46,051 nucleotides of DNA from Streptomyces sp. H27-H5 (GCF_026627505.1 NZ_JAPNLK010000067.1:1-46051), one strand, 5' to 3'. Positions 24,989 through 34,708 are shown, counted from the stretch's first letter. The notes: a model not told the origin generated them from the sequence alone. Translations and numbers: made by a program.

Positions 24989-26046
24989 GGCCGGGCCGCC
25001 TCGGCCGCCCCGCTGCCCACGCCCTCCCGCAGCACCCGACCCAACAGGTGGGCGAGGTAGGCCTCGTCCCGGATCGTCACGTGCAGCCGGTTGTTGGTCA
25101 TGTGCATGTACGGGGACAGCAGCAGCGGCAGCGCCACCGCCGGATCCGTCACCCGCTCGTCCCGGGTCCCGTCCCAGGAACGGAACACCAACTCCCCGGA
25201 GGCCGCCAGCGCCCCCGCCCGCTCGCGCAGCTCCCGGCAGTGCTCGGCCCACCCGGCCAGGAACGCGGGCAGCCGTCCGGTCTCCCCCGACCCGAGCGCC
25301 TCTCGGACGGCCGCGAACCTGCGGGCGATCCCCGGCGCGCTCTGCCCGTACGTGCGGTCGTACTCGGCCGAACCGATGAAGCCGGTCCCCGGGAACGCCC
25401 GGTGCCAGAACTCGTAGTAGCGGTCCAGATAGCCGCCGAGCTCCTCCCGATCGGGCAGGAAGACCCCGGCCATCACCATCATCAGCTGCGCCGATGTGCC
25501 CAACAGCACGGTCCGCAGGTGCAGGTTCATCGTGCCCAGCGCGTCCATGACGAGATCACTGGAGTGCGCGAAGTGCCATTCGGCCAGCTCGACCCCGGCC
25601 GGGCCGCCGTACTTCCCGTACTCGGGCTCGTACGGCTCGTACGCGTACGAGTTGTTGGGCCGCAGGTTCATCCGCCCGTCCGGCCCCATGAAACCGGCGC
25701 GGTCGCCCTCGGGGAACTCGATGTCGAAGAGCGTGTTGTAGAACTCGTTGAGGAAGCCCGAGTCCACCTCGTACAGCGCCGGGCGGGCCTTGAGGAACGC
25801 GGCGACGGCCTCCTCGGTGCGGCGCCGCACCTCCGGGGCGGCCTGCGGGGTCACGGGCCGCAGGCGCAACCGCACGTGCGGGCCCTCCAGCCAGTAGTTG
25901 ATGAAGAAGTGGCCGGCGAGCAGCCCGTCCTCGGTGAGCGAGGCGATCAACGGCCGCACGCACCGCACCAGCAACGGCTGCGGGTTGGCGGCGTAGAAGA
26001 CGTGCAGCGCCTGCCATTCACCGCGCGTCTCGGTCAGCTCTGACAT
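24985..26046 (-). CDS. LanB C-terminal/SpaB_C family protein (eliminase or [4+2] enzyme)
   Basis: The 353-residue protein begins GEWQALHVFYAANPQPLLVR and contains the family stretch HFFINYWLEGPHVRLRLRP. A central NEFYNTLFDIEFPEGDRAGF and a final LSPYMHMTNNRLHVTIRDE also fit the thiopeptide-type bacteriocin biosynthesis family. In split LanB systems this protein removes glutamate from glutamylated Ser/Thr to give dehydroalanine/dehydrobutyrine. The same fold also includes pyridine-forming macrocyclases of thiopeptides. Only one copy exists here, so elimination is the simpler reading. Its ATG overlaps the LanB gene by 13 bases. Confidence 0.85.
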   Translation of the reverse strand: MSELTETRGEWQALHVFYAANPQPLLVRCVRPLIASLTEDGLLAGHFFINYWLEGPHVRLRLRPVTPQAAPEVRRRTEEAVAAFLKARPALYEVDSGFLNEFYNTLFDIEFPEGDRAGFMGPDGRMNLRPNNSYAYEPYEPEYGKYGGPAGVELAEWHFAHSSDLVMDALGTMNLHLRTVLLGTSAQLMMVMAGVFLPDREELGGYLDRYYEFWHRAFPGTGFIGSAEYDRTYGQSAPGIARRFAAVREALGSGETGRLPAFLAGWAEHCRELRERAGALAASGELVFRSWDGTRDERVTDPAVALPLLLSPYMHMTNNRLHVTIRDEAYLAHLLGRVLREGVGSGAAEAARP

Positions 26047-28847
26047 CGGGAACCGCCTTCCGGGCGTCGGTCGGGGGAGAGGGGCGACTGCGAGGGCTCC
26101 GAGGGATCCGGGAGATCCGGTGGACCCGGGAGGTTCGAGGGGGTCGGGACGGTGAAGGTCTCCACGGCCAGTTCCGCCACGTGGGCGCCCGCCGAGGTGT
26201 ACGTGTGCAGCCCGTCGGGGTCGGGCAGCATCTCGCGGAAGACGACCCGGTGCCCCGGATCCCGCAACAGCGACTCGAAGACGGACAGGGAGAGCAGCGA
26301 CGCGAAGTCGACGTACTGAGGTTTCGCCCCGAGCGCCGACGACCCTGCCGACACGGTCGCGAACACCCGCTCGGGCAGCCCGTGCGTCCGGCGCCAGCGC
26401 TGCCACTCCACGAAGTGCGCGGCCTCCCGCGCTCCCGACACCGGCAGCGCACCGGCCGTCGTGCTCCACGAACGCCGACTGAGCACCAGGTCCCCGTGGG
26501 CGACCCGGGGCCGTGAGGTCACCCCGTCACGCGCCGGACCCTCCGGCACCCCCGCCCACACGTCCAGCGGCGACATCGACGACGGGGACAGCAGCAGCAG
26601 GGTGCGCGGGATCGCGGGAAGGGCCAACGGGACCAGGTACCCCAGGTAGACGGGGATCACCTCGCACCCCAACCGGTGCGAACGCAGGGCCACCCGCCCG
26701 GTCCCCGGATCGTGCTCGGCGTACAGGTCGCCGAGGTCCAGCCGGCGGTCTTCGGGCAGGGTCCCGCTCTCGCCCGGGCAGACGATCTCGTAGTCGGTCA
26801 GCGGGTCGTGCAGGTTCAGGTTGGTCGTCACCGGCCCGCCGGTCACCTCCGCGAACACCGCGCCCCCGGGGGTCACCCGGGAGGCCGTCGCGCGCAGCTC
26901 CCCGGCGAGGTCCGGGCGTCCGCCCGGCTCCTCCTCGTACACGTGCGTGAACCGGCTGAAGGGGAACGACAGACCGCCGTACGAGCGGTTCAGCACGGTC
27001 ATCCGCTCGCCCGTGGCGGGATCCCGGGCGAACTGCAGATGGTGGCAGCGCGGCGCGAACCCGGGCGTCACGCCGTCCAGTTCGGCGGCGACGGCCGCCA
27101 CGTCCTCCTCGGTGAGCCGCAGCCCGACCCCGCCGTCCTCCCCGTGGGCCGACCAGCGCGCCCGCATCCGCGTCACGAACGCCCGCCGCGCCGCGTCCAG
27201 CGCACGGAGCCCCGACAGGCCCAACCAGTTCTCCTCCGGCACGTACTCCCCGTGCGCGTCGAACGGGGTGCGCCGGGCCGTGAACGACAGGTACTGGTCG
27301 AAGAAGTCCTCGTGGAAGTCGTGCACCAGACCCAGCAGGTCCTCACAACGACCGCCCGCACCGTACCGGGCGGTGAAGAACCCCTCGAAGGTGATCCGCT
27401 GCGCCAGCGTGAGGTCGAAGGCGGGCAGGATCCGCTCGACGGAGCGCAGCGCGCCCCCGTCCGCCGTCCAGTCGGGCGCCGGGCACGACAGGTCACGGCC
27501 CGCGCTCACGTCCTCGTACAACAGGGTCTGCGGCAGCGCCGTGTCCGGCGGGGCCCCCAACTCCCGTGCCAAGGAGCCCAGATCGGCGCGCAGGGTCCGC
27601 AGCAGGGCGGCCCGCTCCGCCGGCCCGGCGAGCGGGTAGCGCTCCAACACCCGCGCCGGCCCGTCCAGGAGCGCGGCGAGGTCGTCGGCCCACGGCCGCT
27701 CCAGGGCGGCCAGCGACCGCCGGAAGGCGGCGAGCGGATCACCGTCGTGAACCTCGGTGTCCAGGCACGGCACACGGACCATGCCCAGCTCGATCAGGGC
27801 CGACACGTACGCCTCGCACTCGGCCGGCGCCGCGCCGTGCTCCGCCGCCAACCAGTCGGCGAGCTCGCGCCGGCGCAGCTCGGGCCGGTCCGCGAACAGG
27901 GCGAGCAGCCGGTCCAGGGTGCCGCTGCGCCGCAGGAAGAACAACCGGTCCCGGACGGCGTCGAAGGTGACCGCCGCGGTGTCGTCCCCGGGCGTGACCG
28001 AGCGGCGGACGTACCGGATCCGCTCGTCCTCGCGCCCCCAGCCGGAAGCCGGCCGCAGCGGCAGGTCCAGGCGGCGCACCGGGTCGGCGAGGATCAGCTC
28101 GGCGAGCCGGGCGAGCACCACGACGTTCAGCCGTACACGACTGCTCCACCGGTCCTCGGCACGGATGCCCTCGGTGCCCCCGTCGGCCCGGAACCGGCCG
28201 GTCGCCACCGCGGTGAAGGTGCTGAACGGGCTGGTCTTGCAGGCGGTGCGGTACACGTACGACAGCGCCGACCGCTCCACCTTGCGCAGGCGACCGCCCG
28301 GCTCGCGGCCATCCGAGGTCGCCGCCGCGTACGCGTCGAGCTGCGCCTCCAACACCGGCGAGGCCAAGAGCAGCCCGTGCCGCACCCGCTCGTCGGCGAG
28401 CAGCCGACGCAGCGCGTCACGACCGCGCCGCAGATCCGCGGCGAGCAGCGCCTCCCCGTCACCCCGCAGCTTCTCCAGCGCCGCGCGCCGCTCCAGCCAG
28501 CCGGCCAGCCGGTGCCCGACGTCCCCGTCCAGCCCGGCCACCACCCGCACGGCCGCGTCCGGATCGGCGGGCGCCCGCCCGTTGTGGACCAGGCGCCGCA
28601 GCCGCAGCAGTTCCCGGCGCAGGGCCGCGCCCGGCCCGCCGGGCGCGGGGTCGGTCGCGCCGACCGCCCGGTGCAGCAGGTCACCGAGGAGCTCCGCGTC
28701 CGCGCGGACCACGCCCTCGGCGCTCAGCACATCGGCGGCCCAGCGCAGGGTGTCCGCGCCGCGCAGCCCGTCGACCGAGCTCAGGGGCAGCCCGGCCACG
28801 CGCAGCATGAAGCGGTCGCCCGCGTGCCAATCGGTGGTGGTGTTCAT
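26034..28847 (-). CDS. LanB-type dehydratase, glutamylation subunit
   Basis: A 937-residue protein of the Lant_dehydr_N family. It would transfer glutamate from glutamyl-tRNA to core Ser/Thr side chains. Family features include an early FMLRVAGLPLSSVDGLRG, the mid stretch RTACKTSPFSTFTAVATGRF, the FDQYLSFTARRTPFD region, and a closing GLPERVFATVSAGSSALGAK segment. It ends in a Pro/Ser-rich tail instead of the elimination domain, which is supplied by the next gene. ATG 28847 is preferred over the in-frame start at 28916, which would overlap the upstream gene and add an Arg-rich tail. It is the second half of a split LanB pair. Confidence 0.88.
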   Translation of the reverse strand: MNTTTDWHAGDRFMLRVAGLPLSSVDGLRGADTLRWAADVLSAEGVVRADAELLGDLLHRAVGATDPAPGGPGAALRRELLRLRRLVHNGRAPADPDAAVRVVAGLDGDVGHRLAGWLERRAALEKLRGDGEALLAADLRRGRDALRRLLADERVRHGLLLASPVLEAQLDAYAAATSDGREPGGRLRKVERSALSYVYRTACKTSPFSTFTAVATGRFRADGGTEGIRAEDRWSSRVRLNVVVLARLAELILADPVRRLDLPLRPASGWGREDERIRYVRRSVTPGDDTAAVTFDAVRDRLFFLRRSGTLDRLLALFADRPELRRRELADWLAAEHGAAPAECEAYVSALIELGMVRVPCLDTEVHDGDPLAAFRRSLAALERPWADDLAALLDGPARVLERYPLAGPAERAALLRTLRADLGSLARELGAPPDTALPQTLLYEDVSAGRDLSCPAPDWTADGGALRSVERILPAFDLTLAQRITFEGFFTARYGAGGRCEDLLGLVHDFHEDFFDQYLSFTARRTPFDAHGEYVPEENWLGLSGLRALDAARRAFVTRMRARWSAHGEDGGVGLRLTEEDVAAVAAELDGVTPGFAPRCHHLQFARDPATGERMTVLNRSYGGLSFPFSRFTHVYEEEPGGRPDLAGELRATASRVTPGGAVFAEVTGGPVTTNLNLHDPLTDYEIVCPGESGTLPEDRRLDLGDLYAEHDPGTGRVALRSHRLGCEVIPVYLGYLVPLALPAIPRTLLLLSPSSMSPLDVWAGVPEGPARDGVTSRPRVAHGDLVLSRRSWSTTAGALPVSGAREAAHFVEWQRWRRTHGLPERVFATVSAGSSALGAKPQYVDFASLLSLSVFESLLRDPGHRVVFREMLPDPDGLHTYTSAGAHVAELAVETFTVPTPSNLPGPPDLPDPSEPSQSPLSPDRRPEGGSRCQS

Positions 28848-28902
28848 CCTGAACGTCCTGGTTCTCTCGTCGTCGGTCCGAAGGAGCGCGCCGCGGTGCG
28901 GC

Positions 28903-30486
28903 TCAGGCGATCTCATGGCGGAAGTCGGCGGGCCGGGGCCGCTCGTGGCCGAGCAGCATGATCAGCAGAGCGGCCTCGTCGGTCCCCGTCAGCCCCAACT
29001 CCTCGGCGTACGAGATGTTGTCGAAGCCGAGGGCCACCCCCGCCCCCAGGTCGTGCGCGGCGGCGCTGGTGTAGAAGGTCTGGGCGACCGCGCCGACGGT
29101 CGCGCCGACGAGCCGGTACCCGCGGTCTCCCACCGCGTCGAGCACCGCGGCGGTCCGTACGGTCGGCACCAGGACGGCGCCCGCCTGCTCCAGGTTGTAG
29201 TTGGAGAGGAAGTAGTTGCGCTGGAGGAACGGCCCGGGGGGACCGGGCACCACCAGCCGCAGGACGTGCCCGTCCGGATCGTAGGCGTACGCGCCCGGCT
29301 CGACGCCCTCCACGTGGTTGACGAAGACGTACAGCGCGGTGAGCCGCGGCCCGTCCGGCCCCTGCGCCTCGCTGCCCACCGCGGCCGCGGCGCAGTCGGC
29401 CAGCACGGCGGCCAACCGATCGGCGGCCACCGCCCGGGTCGCGTCGAACCGACCGAAGCTGCTGCGCCGTGCCCGCAACGCCGCGGTGACGTCCCTGACG
29501 GGGGGCGCCGCCGGCGGCAGCGGCACCGGGACGCCGCCGACCGGCGGCCGCGCGGCGGCGGCGTCGAGCGCCCCGGGCGCGGGCCGGTCCCCGGCGTGCC
29601 CGAGCGTCGCGGCGTGGATCCGGCCGGCGGTCTCGAAGGTCAGGACGGTACGCGAACGCTCGGCGTCCCGGTGGCGGACGGCGGGAGCCGGGGCGGGGGG
29701 TGCGCTCGCCCCGGAGGCGGAACCCGCCGGCCGGGCGGCCGAGGGCGGCGGCAGCGCCGTCGCGGCGCCCTCCCACTCCAGCGGCACGACCGCGAAGATC
29801 CCCTCCTCGTGCGGGACCACACCGAGCAGCCGGGCCAGCCGCTCCTCGTCGAACCAGAGGGCCGGCGCGATCCGCAGACCGCGCTCCCGGGCCCACAGCC
29901 GCCAGGTCTGGAGCACGGTGCCCACGTCCATGCTCACGGCGTGGAAGGAGAAGTTGTTGTACTTGAAGGCGTTCTGCCAGTACTTGACGCTCAGGACCAG
30001 GTACTGGCCGGATCCCGCGAGATCCCCTCCCAGCGCCGCGCCGACCTCCGCGCCCACCTCGCCGGTCAACAGCCGCCGCAGCCCGTGCTGGTGCGGCGCG
30101 TAGTGGTACACGCCGGGCGTGAGCGGGCCGCCCCCGCCCGCCACCCAGTACACGCCGACCGGGTACAGGCCGCCCCCGGACGCGGTGCCCCGCGACCAGT
30201 TGGCGTGCGTGTAGTGCGGAAGCGCCGCCAGGTCGGTGTTGGCCTGCACGCCCAGCCGGCGGCCGGTCAGACCGTAGGAGTCCCGCAGCATCCCGGACAG
30301 CAGCGGCAGGGTGAACACGCCCTCCCCGGGCCCTGGTTCCGGCTCGGGTAGCGGCAGGGTCTCGGCACCCGGGTAGAACTTCGCGTCGCGCGGGCGGTCC
30401 GCCCAGTCGGGCACGAAGTCGACGGGCTCCATCGGCACCCTGCCCCGGTGCATGATGGCGTCGGCATAGTCATGGGCGAAGCCCAC
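28903..30486 (-). CDS. SagB-type azoline dehydrogenase (tandem nitroreductase fold)
   Basis: The 527-residue protein has two nitroreductase-fold halves joined by a Pro/Ala-rich linker (about 245-345). The first half carries ASGGGLYPVGVY (102-113), KYNNFSFHAVSMDVG (175-189) and other FMN-site residues of SagB-type enzymes. The second half (RRSSFGRFDATRAV to the end) is more divergent. It oxidises azolines to azoles using FMN. A very strong AGGAGG site supports the GTG start at 30486. A 57-base gap separates it from the YcaO gene upstream. It is the only dehydrogenase for two YcaOs. Confidence 0.88.
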   Translation of the reverse strand: MGFAHDYADAIMHRGRVPMEPVDFVPDWADRPRDAKFYPGAETLPLPEPEPGPGEGVFTLPLLSGMLRDSYGLTGRRLGVQANTDLAALPHYTHANWSRGTASGGGLYPVGVYWVAGGGGPLTPGVYHYAPHQHGLRRLLTGEVGAEVGAALGGDLAGSGQYLVLSVKYWQNAFKYNNFSFHAVSMDVGTVLQTWRLWARERGLRIAPALWFDEERLARLLGVVPHEEGIFAVVPLEWEGAATALPPPSAARPAGSASGASAPPAPAPAVRHRDAERSRTVLTFETAGRIHAATLGHAGDRPAPGALDAAAARPPVGGVPVPLPPAAPPVRDVTAALRARRSSFGRFDATRAVAADRLAAVLADCAAAAVGSEAQGPDGPRLTALYVFVNHVEGVEPGAYAYDPDGHVLRLVVPGPPGPFLQRNYFLSNYNLEQAGAVLVPTVRTAAVLDAVGDRGYRLVGATVGAVAQTFYTSAAAHDLGAGVALGFDNISYAEELGLTGTDEAALLIMLLGHERPRPADFRHEIA

Positions 30487-30543
30487 ACGTCCTCCTACGG
30501 TCGTCGGTGGTCGGCGGATACGGTCGAAACGACGGACGGAACG

Positions 30544-32496
30544 TCAAGGGAAGGGATGTGGCGCCGGGTTGAAGTCGCCGGGCGCCCCATCACGGGATCC
30601 GGTCGGCCGCGTGAACTCCCGCAGCCGGGGCATCCCGAGCGCCCGCTGCCGCGACCACCCGAAGTCGATCGGCAGCAGGCCCGGCACCAGCACGCTCACC
30701 GTGTGCAGGCCGAGCGCCCGCTGTTCGGGCAGGGTCTGGTCGACCACCACGACATCGAACCCGGCGCCGGTCACGGCCCCGACACACCGGTCCAGGTCCT
30801 CGCGCACGTCCGTCGACACGCCCTCACCCGAGGCGTCCGACCAGGACAGGTCCGACACCGGGGCCGGCGGCCGGTCCCGCGGCCCGCGCAACAGGAAATC
30901 GGCGTGTCGGCCCATCTCCGGCACCCCGTACACCAGCGGGTGATCGTGCAGCGCCGTCACCAGGTCGAAGTCCGCGGCCATGGCCCGCAACCGGGCCTCG
31001 TCCCGCTCCGTCCGTCCGGCCAGGTTCACGGCGTCGGTCGCGATCTCGCACAGCGCGGAGTCCAGGGCCGACTCCGGGTCCAGACCGGCCCCCGCCCCGA
31101 AGCACATCCGGCCGAGCCCCCCGTCGAAGCGTTCCGCGACGGCGGTCACCACCGGGATCGGGAAGTCGACCCGGGTGTCGAAGAACCGCGCCCGGTACCC
31201 GTACAGGGCGAGCCGGTCGACCATGGCCCGCGTCGAGGCCCGGGTGCTGGTCGCCGGGTCGATCTCGGGCAGCCGGCGGCGCCCGTACCAGGCGAGCAGG
31301 AACGCGTCCCGCTCGACGACCTCCATCAGCCCGAAGTAGCAGGCCTCGGCCAGACTCCCGCCGGAGGCACACCCGTTGGAGCTCTCCTGTACGAACCGGT
31401 TCTCCAGACCCGGCGCGTGGTAATAGGTCAGGATCTCCGGCACCAGTCGGGGTTCCCGATCGCGCAGCGACCAGCCCCACACCCACGGAATCTCCCGATC
31501 GGGGTCGAAGGGGCGCACCCGCGGGTTGTCCCGGTGGAAGTCCGCGCCGTACAGGCCGACCTCGCGCGGATCGACGGCCCGTCCCGCGAACTCGGTGAGG
31601 GAGCCGCGCACGCTCGTCACACGGGACCGCGCGCGCATCCCCGCGTACCGCTCCAACCCCTCCAGCACCCCGACCAGTGCGCTGCGTTCGAACGACTCCG
31701 TGTGGCCGCCCCAGAACGTCTCGCGCAGGTACTCGCCCGACCGCATGGAGAAGCAGCCGATCGTCGCGGAGGTGGAGGTGGAGGAGACGTCCTGGACCAG
31801 GGAGGGCCCCAACGCCCCGCACAGCGGGTTCGCGAAGGCCCCCACGTCGATGCCGTACTCCTCCACGCGCCGGGTACGGAACACTCCCGGCCGGTACTTC
31901 ACCGCCGGCGCGGGTTCCGGCGACCGGGCCGCGTCCACGACGGGAACGGCGCACACCGGACACTCCGGGTCGGGCACCAGCGGATGGCGTCGGACCGTGC
32001 CGGTCCGCAGGTCCAGCACCCGCACCTCGGGGAACGGCCCGGACACCGGGCCCCCGCCGGATGCGACCCCCGCGATCAGCGCCGCGAGGACATCGGCGGC
32101 GAAGGCGTGCGCGTACGGCCACTCACCCGCCGGCCGGGTGCCGCCGCCCAACTCCAGCGCGTCCCGCAGCGCCACCGAGCGGACCCCCTGCCACCGGCGC
32201 TCCAGACAGTGCCGGCAGCCCGCCCCGCCCGCCGGTCGTGCGACCGGACCGACGACGGCCTGATGGCCGTACAGCCAGACGGGCACGGCCTCCGGGGAGG
32301 CGTCCACCCCGCCCTCCGGGGCGGCGTCCACCCCGGGCGAGGACCCGCCGCCGGGACCGGCGAACGCGTCCCGCACACCGAGCGTCGACAACCGCACGGG
32401 CGGCGCGCCGAGGGTGTCCAGCGACCGTCGCAGCAGGCCGGCGAACCGCCCGGCCGCCTCGGCCCCGAGCCCGTCCACGAGCGCGCTACGCGTCAT
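30544..32496 (-). CDS. YcaO cyclodehydratase with N-terminal E1-like zinc domain (copy 2)
   Basis: This 650-residue paralog of the copy at 20050-22056 has zinc cysteines at C94/C97 and C179/C182. Its YcaO domain contains GLERYAG (280-286), SSNGCASGGS and EVVERDAF, and it ends PAPHPFP. All recognisable ATP-site motifs are intact, so it should be active. It starts 11 bases inside the end of the F-protein gene, which implies tight co-translation. One copy may prefer Cys and the other Ser/Thr, or they may act on different positions of the core. The sequence does not say which. Confidence 0.88.
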   Translation of the reverse strand: MTRSALVDGLGAEAAGRFAGLLRRSLDTLGAPPVRLSTLGVRDAFAGPGGGSSPGVDAAPEGGVDASPEAVPVWLYGHQAVVGPVARPAGGAGCRHCLERRWQGVRSVALRDALELGGGTRPAGEWPYAHAFAADVLAALIAGVASGGGPVSGPFPEVRVLDLRTGTVRRHPLVPDPECPVCAVPVVDAARSPEPAPAVKYRPGVFRTRRVEEYGIDVGAFANPLCGALGPSLVQDVSSTSTSATIGCFSMRSGEYLRETFWGGHTESFERSALVGVLEGLERYAGMRARSRVTSVRGSLTEFAGRAVDPREVGLYGADFHRDNPRVRPFDPDREIPWVWGWSLRDREPRLVPEILTYYHAPGLENRFVQESSNGCASGGSLAEACYFGLMEVVERDAFLLAWYGRRRLPEIDPATSTRASTRAMVDRLALYGYRARFFDTRVDFPIPVVTAVAERFDGGLGRMCFGAGAGLDPESALDSALCEIATDAVNLAGRTERDEARLRAMAADFDLVTALHDHPLVYGVPEMGRHADFLLRGPRDRPPAPVSDLSWSDASGEGVSTDVREDLDRCVGAVTGAGFDVVVVDQTLPEQRALGLHTVSVLVPGLLPIDFGWSRQRALGMPRLREFTRPTGSRDGAPGDFNPAPHPFP

Positions 32497-34708
32497 CGCG
32501 GGGCTCCCGCGCCGCGGTCAGCAGCACCCGCACGGTGTGGATGCCCACGCCGGCCACGTCGGCCGACCCGGTCCCCACCACGTACGCGTCCCGTCCCGCC
32601 GCCTCAAGGCGCGCGGACACCGCGGTCCAGTCGGTCGTGGCCCCGCCCTCGACGGGGGCGGCCTCGCCGGCCACCGCGAGCGCGCGCGGGTCCAGGTCCC
32701 GCAGCAGCGGATCACCGGTGTCAACGGGGGCGCCCGCCACCGTCGCGTCGGCCTCGTACTGCGCCGCGCCCAGCAGTTCCCGCAGCGCCTCCACCGCCGC
32801 CGTACGCCGATCCAGACCGGCGCCGACCGCCCAGCGCACCCCGGCCCGGGCCAGCATCACCTGCGCACCGCTGTGCGCGCCCTCGCCCAGGTCCAGGAGT
32901 TCCACCGACAGCCCCAGCCGGTCCGCGGACCGTACGAGGAACACCAGCTCGGCGTCCGACCCCTCGGCATCCGGCCCGTCCGGGTCGGGCAGCGGCGCGA
33001 GCGCGGCGCCCCCGCCCCGCACCACGCGCAGCAGCGCCGCGTGTCCCAGGGCGGAGAGCAGACCGGCGGCGGCGGCGTCGGCCGTCGAGGGACCGGCGCC
33101 CGCCCCGGCCCGGGTCCGCTCGAAGAGCCGGTCCGCGTTGTACGGCCCGAACGGTCTGACCGCGCCCGCGGGCACCAGCGCGGGTTCCTTCGTCAGTAGG
33201 GACACGGCCCGCTCGTAGGCGTGGACCCCGCCCGGCAGCCCGCTCGCGAGGGCCAGCGCCGCCGCCTCGACGACGGGCAGCGACCCGTCGTCGACCAGGG
33301 GTCCGCGTGCCGGAACCACGTGTTCGGCGTACACCAGCGCGGCCGTGTCCAGCGCGCGCATCCGCGCCCCGGCGACGTGGTGGACGTCGAAGGCGGCCAC
33401 CGAGCGCCGGCCGCTGTGACCGATGCCCAACTCGACCACGCCGATCTTCAAAGGCAGTTGGGTCAGGGCCTCGTCGGCGTACCGGGTGAACACCCCGGCG
33501 CGAGGCCGCACCAGCGTGGAGCGCCGGTTCAGTTCCTCCACCAGGGCGTCGGCCTCGCGGGCCGTCTCCACCGTGGGCAGCGACACCGCACCCGACGCGC
33601 CGGCCGCGGCGAGGTCCACCGGTTCCGTCTCGCCGGGAGCGGACTCCGCGCAGAACGGACATCGCGGATGGCGCGGCAGCGGCTCGGCGGTGACGTCCAG
33701 CGACTCCACGTCCTGGATCAGGAGCCGGCCGGAGGTCTCCGCCGGCAGGGCGCCCGAGGCCGTGCGGAACACCTCGTATCCGAGCAGGTTGCCGATCATC
33801 GCGGCCAGCGGCCCTCCCGGCACCGGGCCGACCGGCGCCGGCGCCCCCGGCAGGGCCAGCCCGCTCCACAGCTCGGCCGCGGCGCCGGCGGTGTCCCCGT
33901 TCGCGCCGAGCCGCAGGGCCGCGCAGGCCCAGCACCCCGTCGTCCCGTGGGCCATCAACGGGCCGACGACGGCGTCGGTGCCGAACGACCAGGCCGGCAG
34001 GAGGGTACGGCCCTCGGGTATGCCGGCGCGCAGCAGGGGCAGCAGTCGGGCCGCCGCAGCCGTCCCGCCCGTGACCACCACGGTGTCGAAACCGTCCAAC
34101 GCGGCCCAACCGGGTTCCGCCCCGAGGTCGGGCAGCGGGCGCACCTCCACCGGGGCGCCGTCGGCCGTGGCCTCCGCCGCCTCCCGCTCGATCTCCCCGA
34201 GGTCCGGGCCCGGCAGCACGCCGACGAGGGCGGAGCCGTTGCGCACCAGGCTCAGGGCGCACCAGCGGGCGATCGCGTCGTCGCCCAGCACCGCCACCCG
34301 CGCGTCGCGGAACCGCAGGAACCGCGTCTCGGCGTCGTCGGCGTAGTGGTCGGCGTACGCGATCTGCGGGGCGAAGCGCCGTGCCACGTCGGGCGGGAGG
34401 ACCGGCGCCGCGTCCGTCGCCGGCTCGGTGACGGAGCGGGCGAAGTCCCGTTCGTAGAGGGTCTTGACGAGCTCGCCGAACATGGCCCGGTGGTCGTCGC
34501 CGAGCCCCTCGCACAACGCGGCGACGGTGTGCTCACCGGTGAGGTGCGGGACCACGAGCGTGGCGAACCGGTACGCGGTACGGGCGTTGAGCCGGAACCC
34601 GCCGTCGGTGTTGTGGAACAGCACGCCCTCGGGCGTCTGCGTGAAGAGCACGTCCCGGCGGATCCGGGGCCGGGTCGTGGCGACGGCTTCGTAACTGGCT
34701 TGGGACAT
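32486..34708 (-). CDS. F-protein: RRE / E1-like (ocin-ThiF) with degenerate YcaO domain
   Basis: A 740-residue protein. Residues 1-95 form a winged-helix precursor-recognition part (RRDVLFTQTPEGVLFHNTDG). Residues 130-360 are E1/ThiF-like without a GxGxxG loop, with zinc cysteines C259/C262 and C350/C353. Residues about 380-740 align with the YcaO domains of the two neighbours but have lost the ATP motifs: the positions of SNGCAIGG and ELIERDAF read TRAGAGAG and SALGHAAL. It would deliver the leader to the cyclodehydratases. A clear AGGGGTGA precedes the ATG. It is 113 bases downstream of the SARP gene. Confidence 0.85.
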   Translation of the reverse strand: MSQASYEAVATTRPRIRRDVLFTQTPEGVLFHNTDGGFRLNARTAYRFATLVVPHLTGEHTVAALCEGLGDDHRAMFGELVKTLYERDFARSVTEPATDAAPVLPPDVARRFAPQIAYADHYADDAETRFLRFRDARVAVLGDDAIARWCALSLVRNGSALVGVLPGPDLGEIEREAAEATADGAPVEVRPLPDLGAEPGWAALDGFDTVVVTGGTAAAARLLPLLRAGIPEGRTLLPAWSFGTDAVVGPLMAHGTTGCWACAALRLGANGDTAGAAAELWSGLALPGAPAPVGPVPGGPLAAMIGNLLGYEVFRTASGALPAETSGRLLIQDVESLDVTAEPLPRHPRCPFCAESAPGETEPVDLAAAGASGAVSLPTVETAREADALVEELNRRSTLVRPRAGVFTRYADEALTQLPLKIGVVELGIGHSGRRSVAAFDVHHVAGARMRALDTAALVYAEHVVPARGPLVDDGSLPVVEAAALALASGLPGGVHAYERAVSLLTKEPALVPAGAVRPFGPYNADRLFERTRAGAGAGPSTADAAAAGLLSALGHAALLRVVRGGGAALAPLPDPDGPDAEGSDAELVFLVRSADRLGLSVELLDLGEGAHSGAQVMLARAGVRWAVGAGLDRRTAAVEALRELLGAAQYEADATVAGAPVDTGDPLLRDLDPRALAVAGEAAPVEGGATTDWTAVSARLEAAGRDAYVVGTGSADVAGVGIHTVRVLLTAAREPRDDA

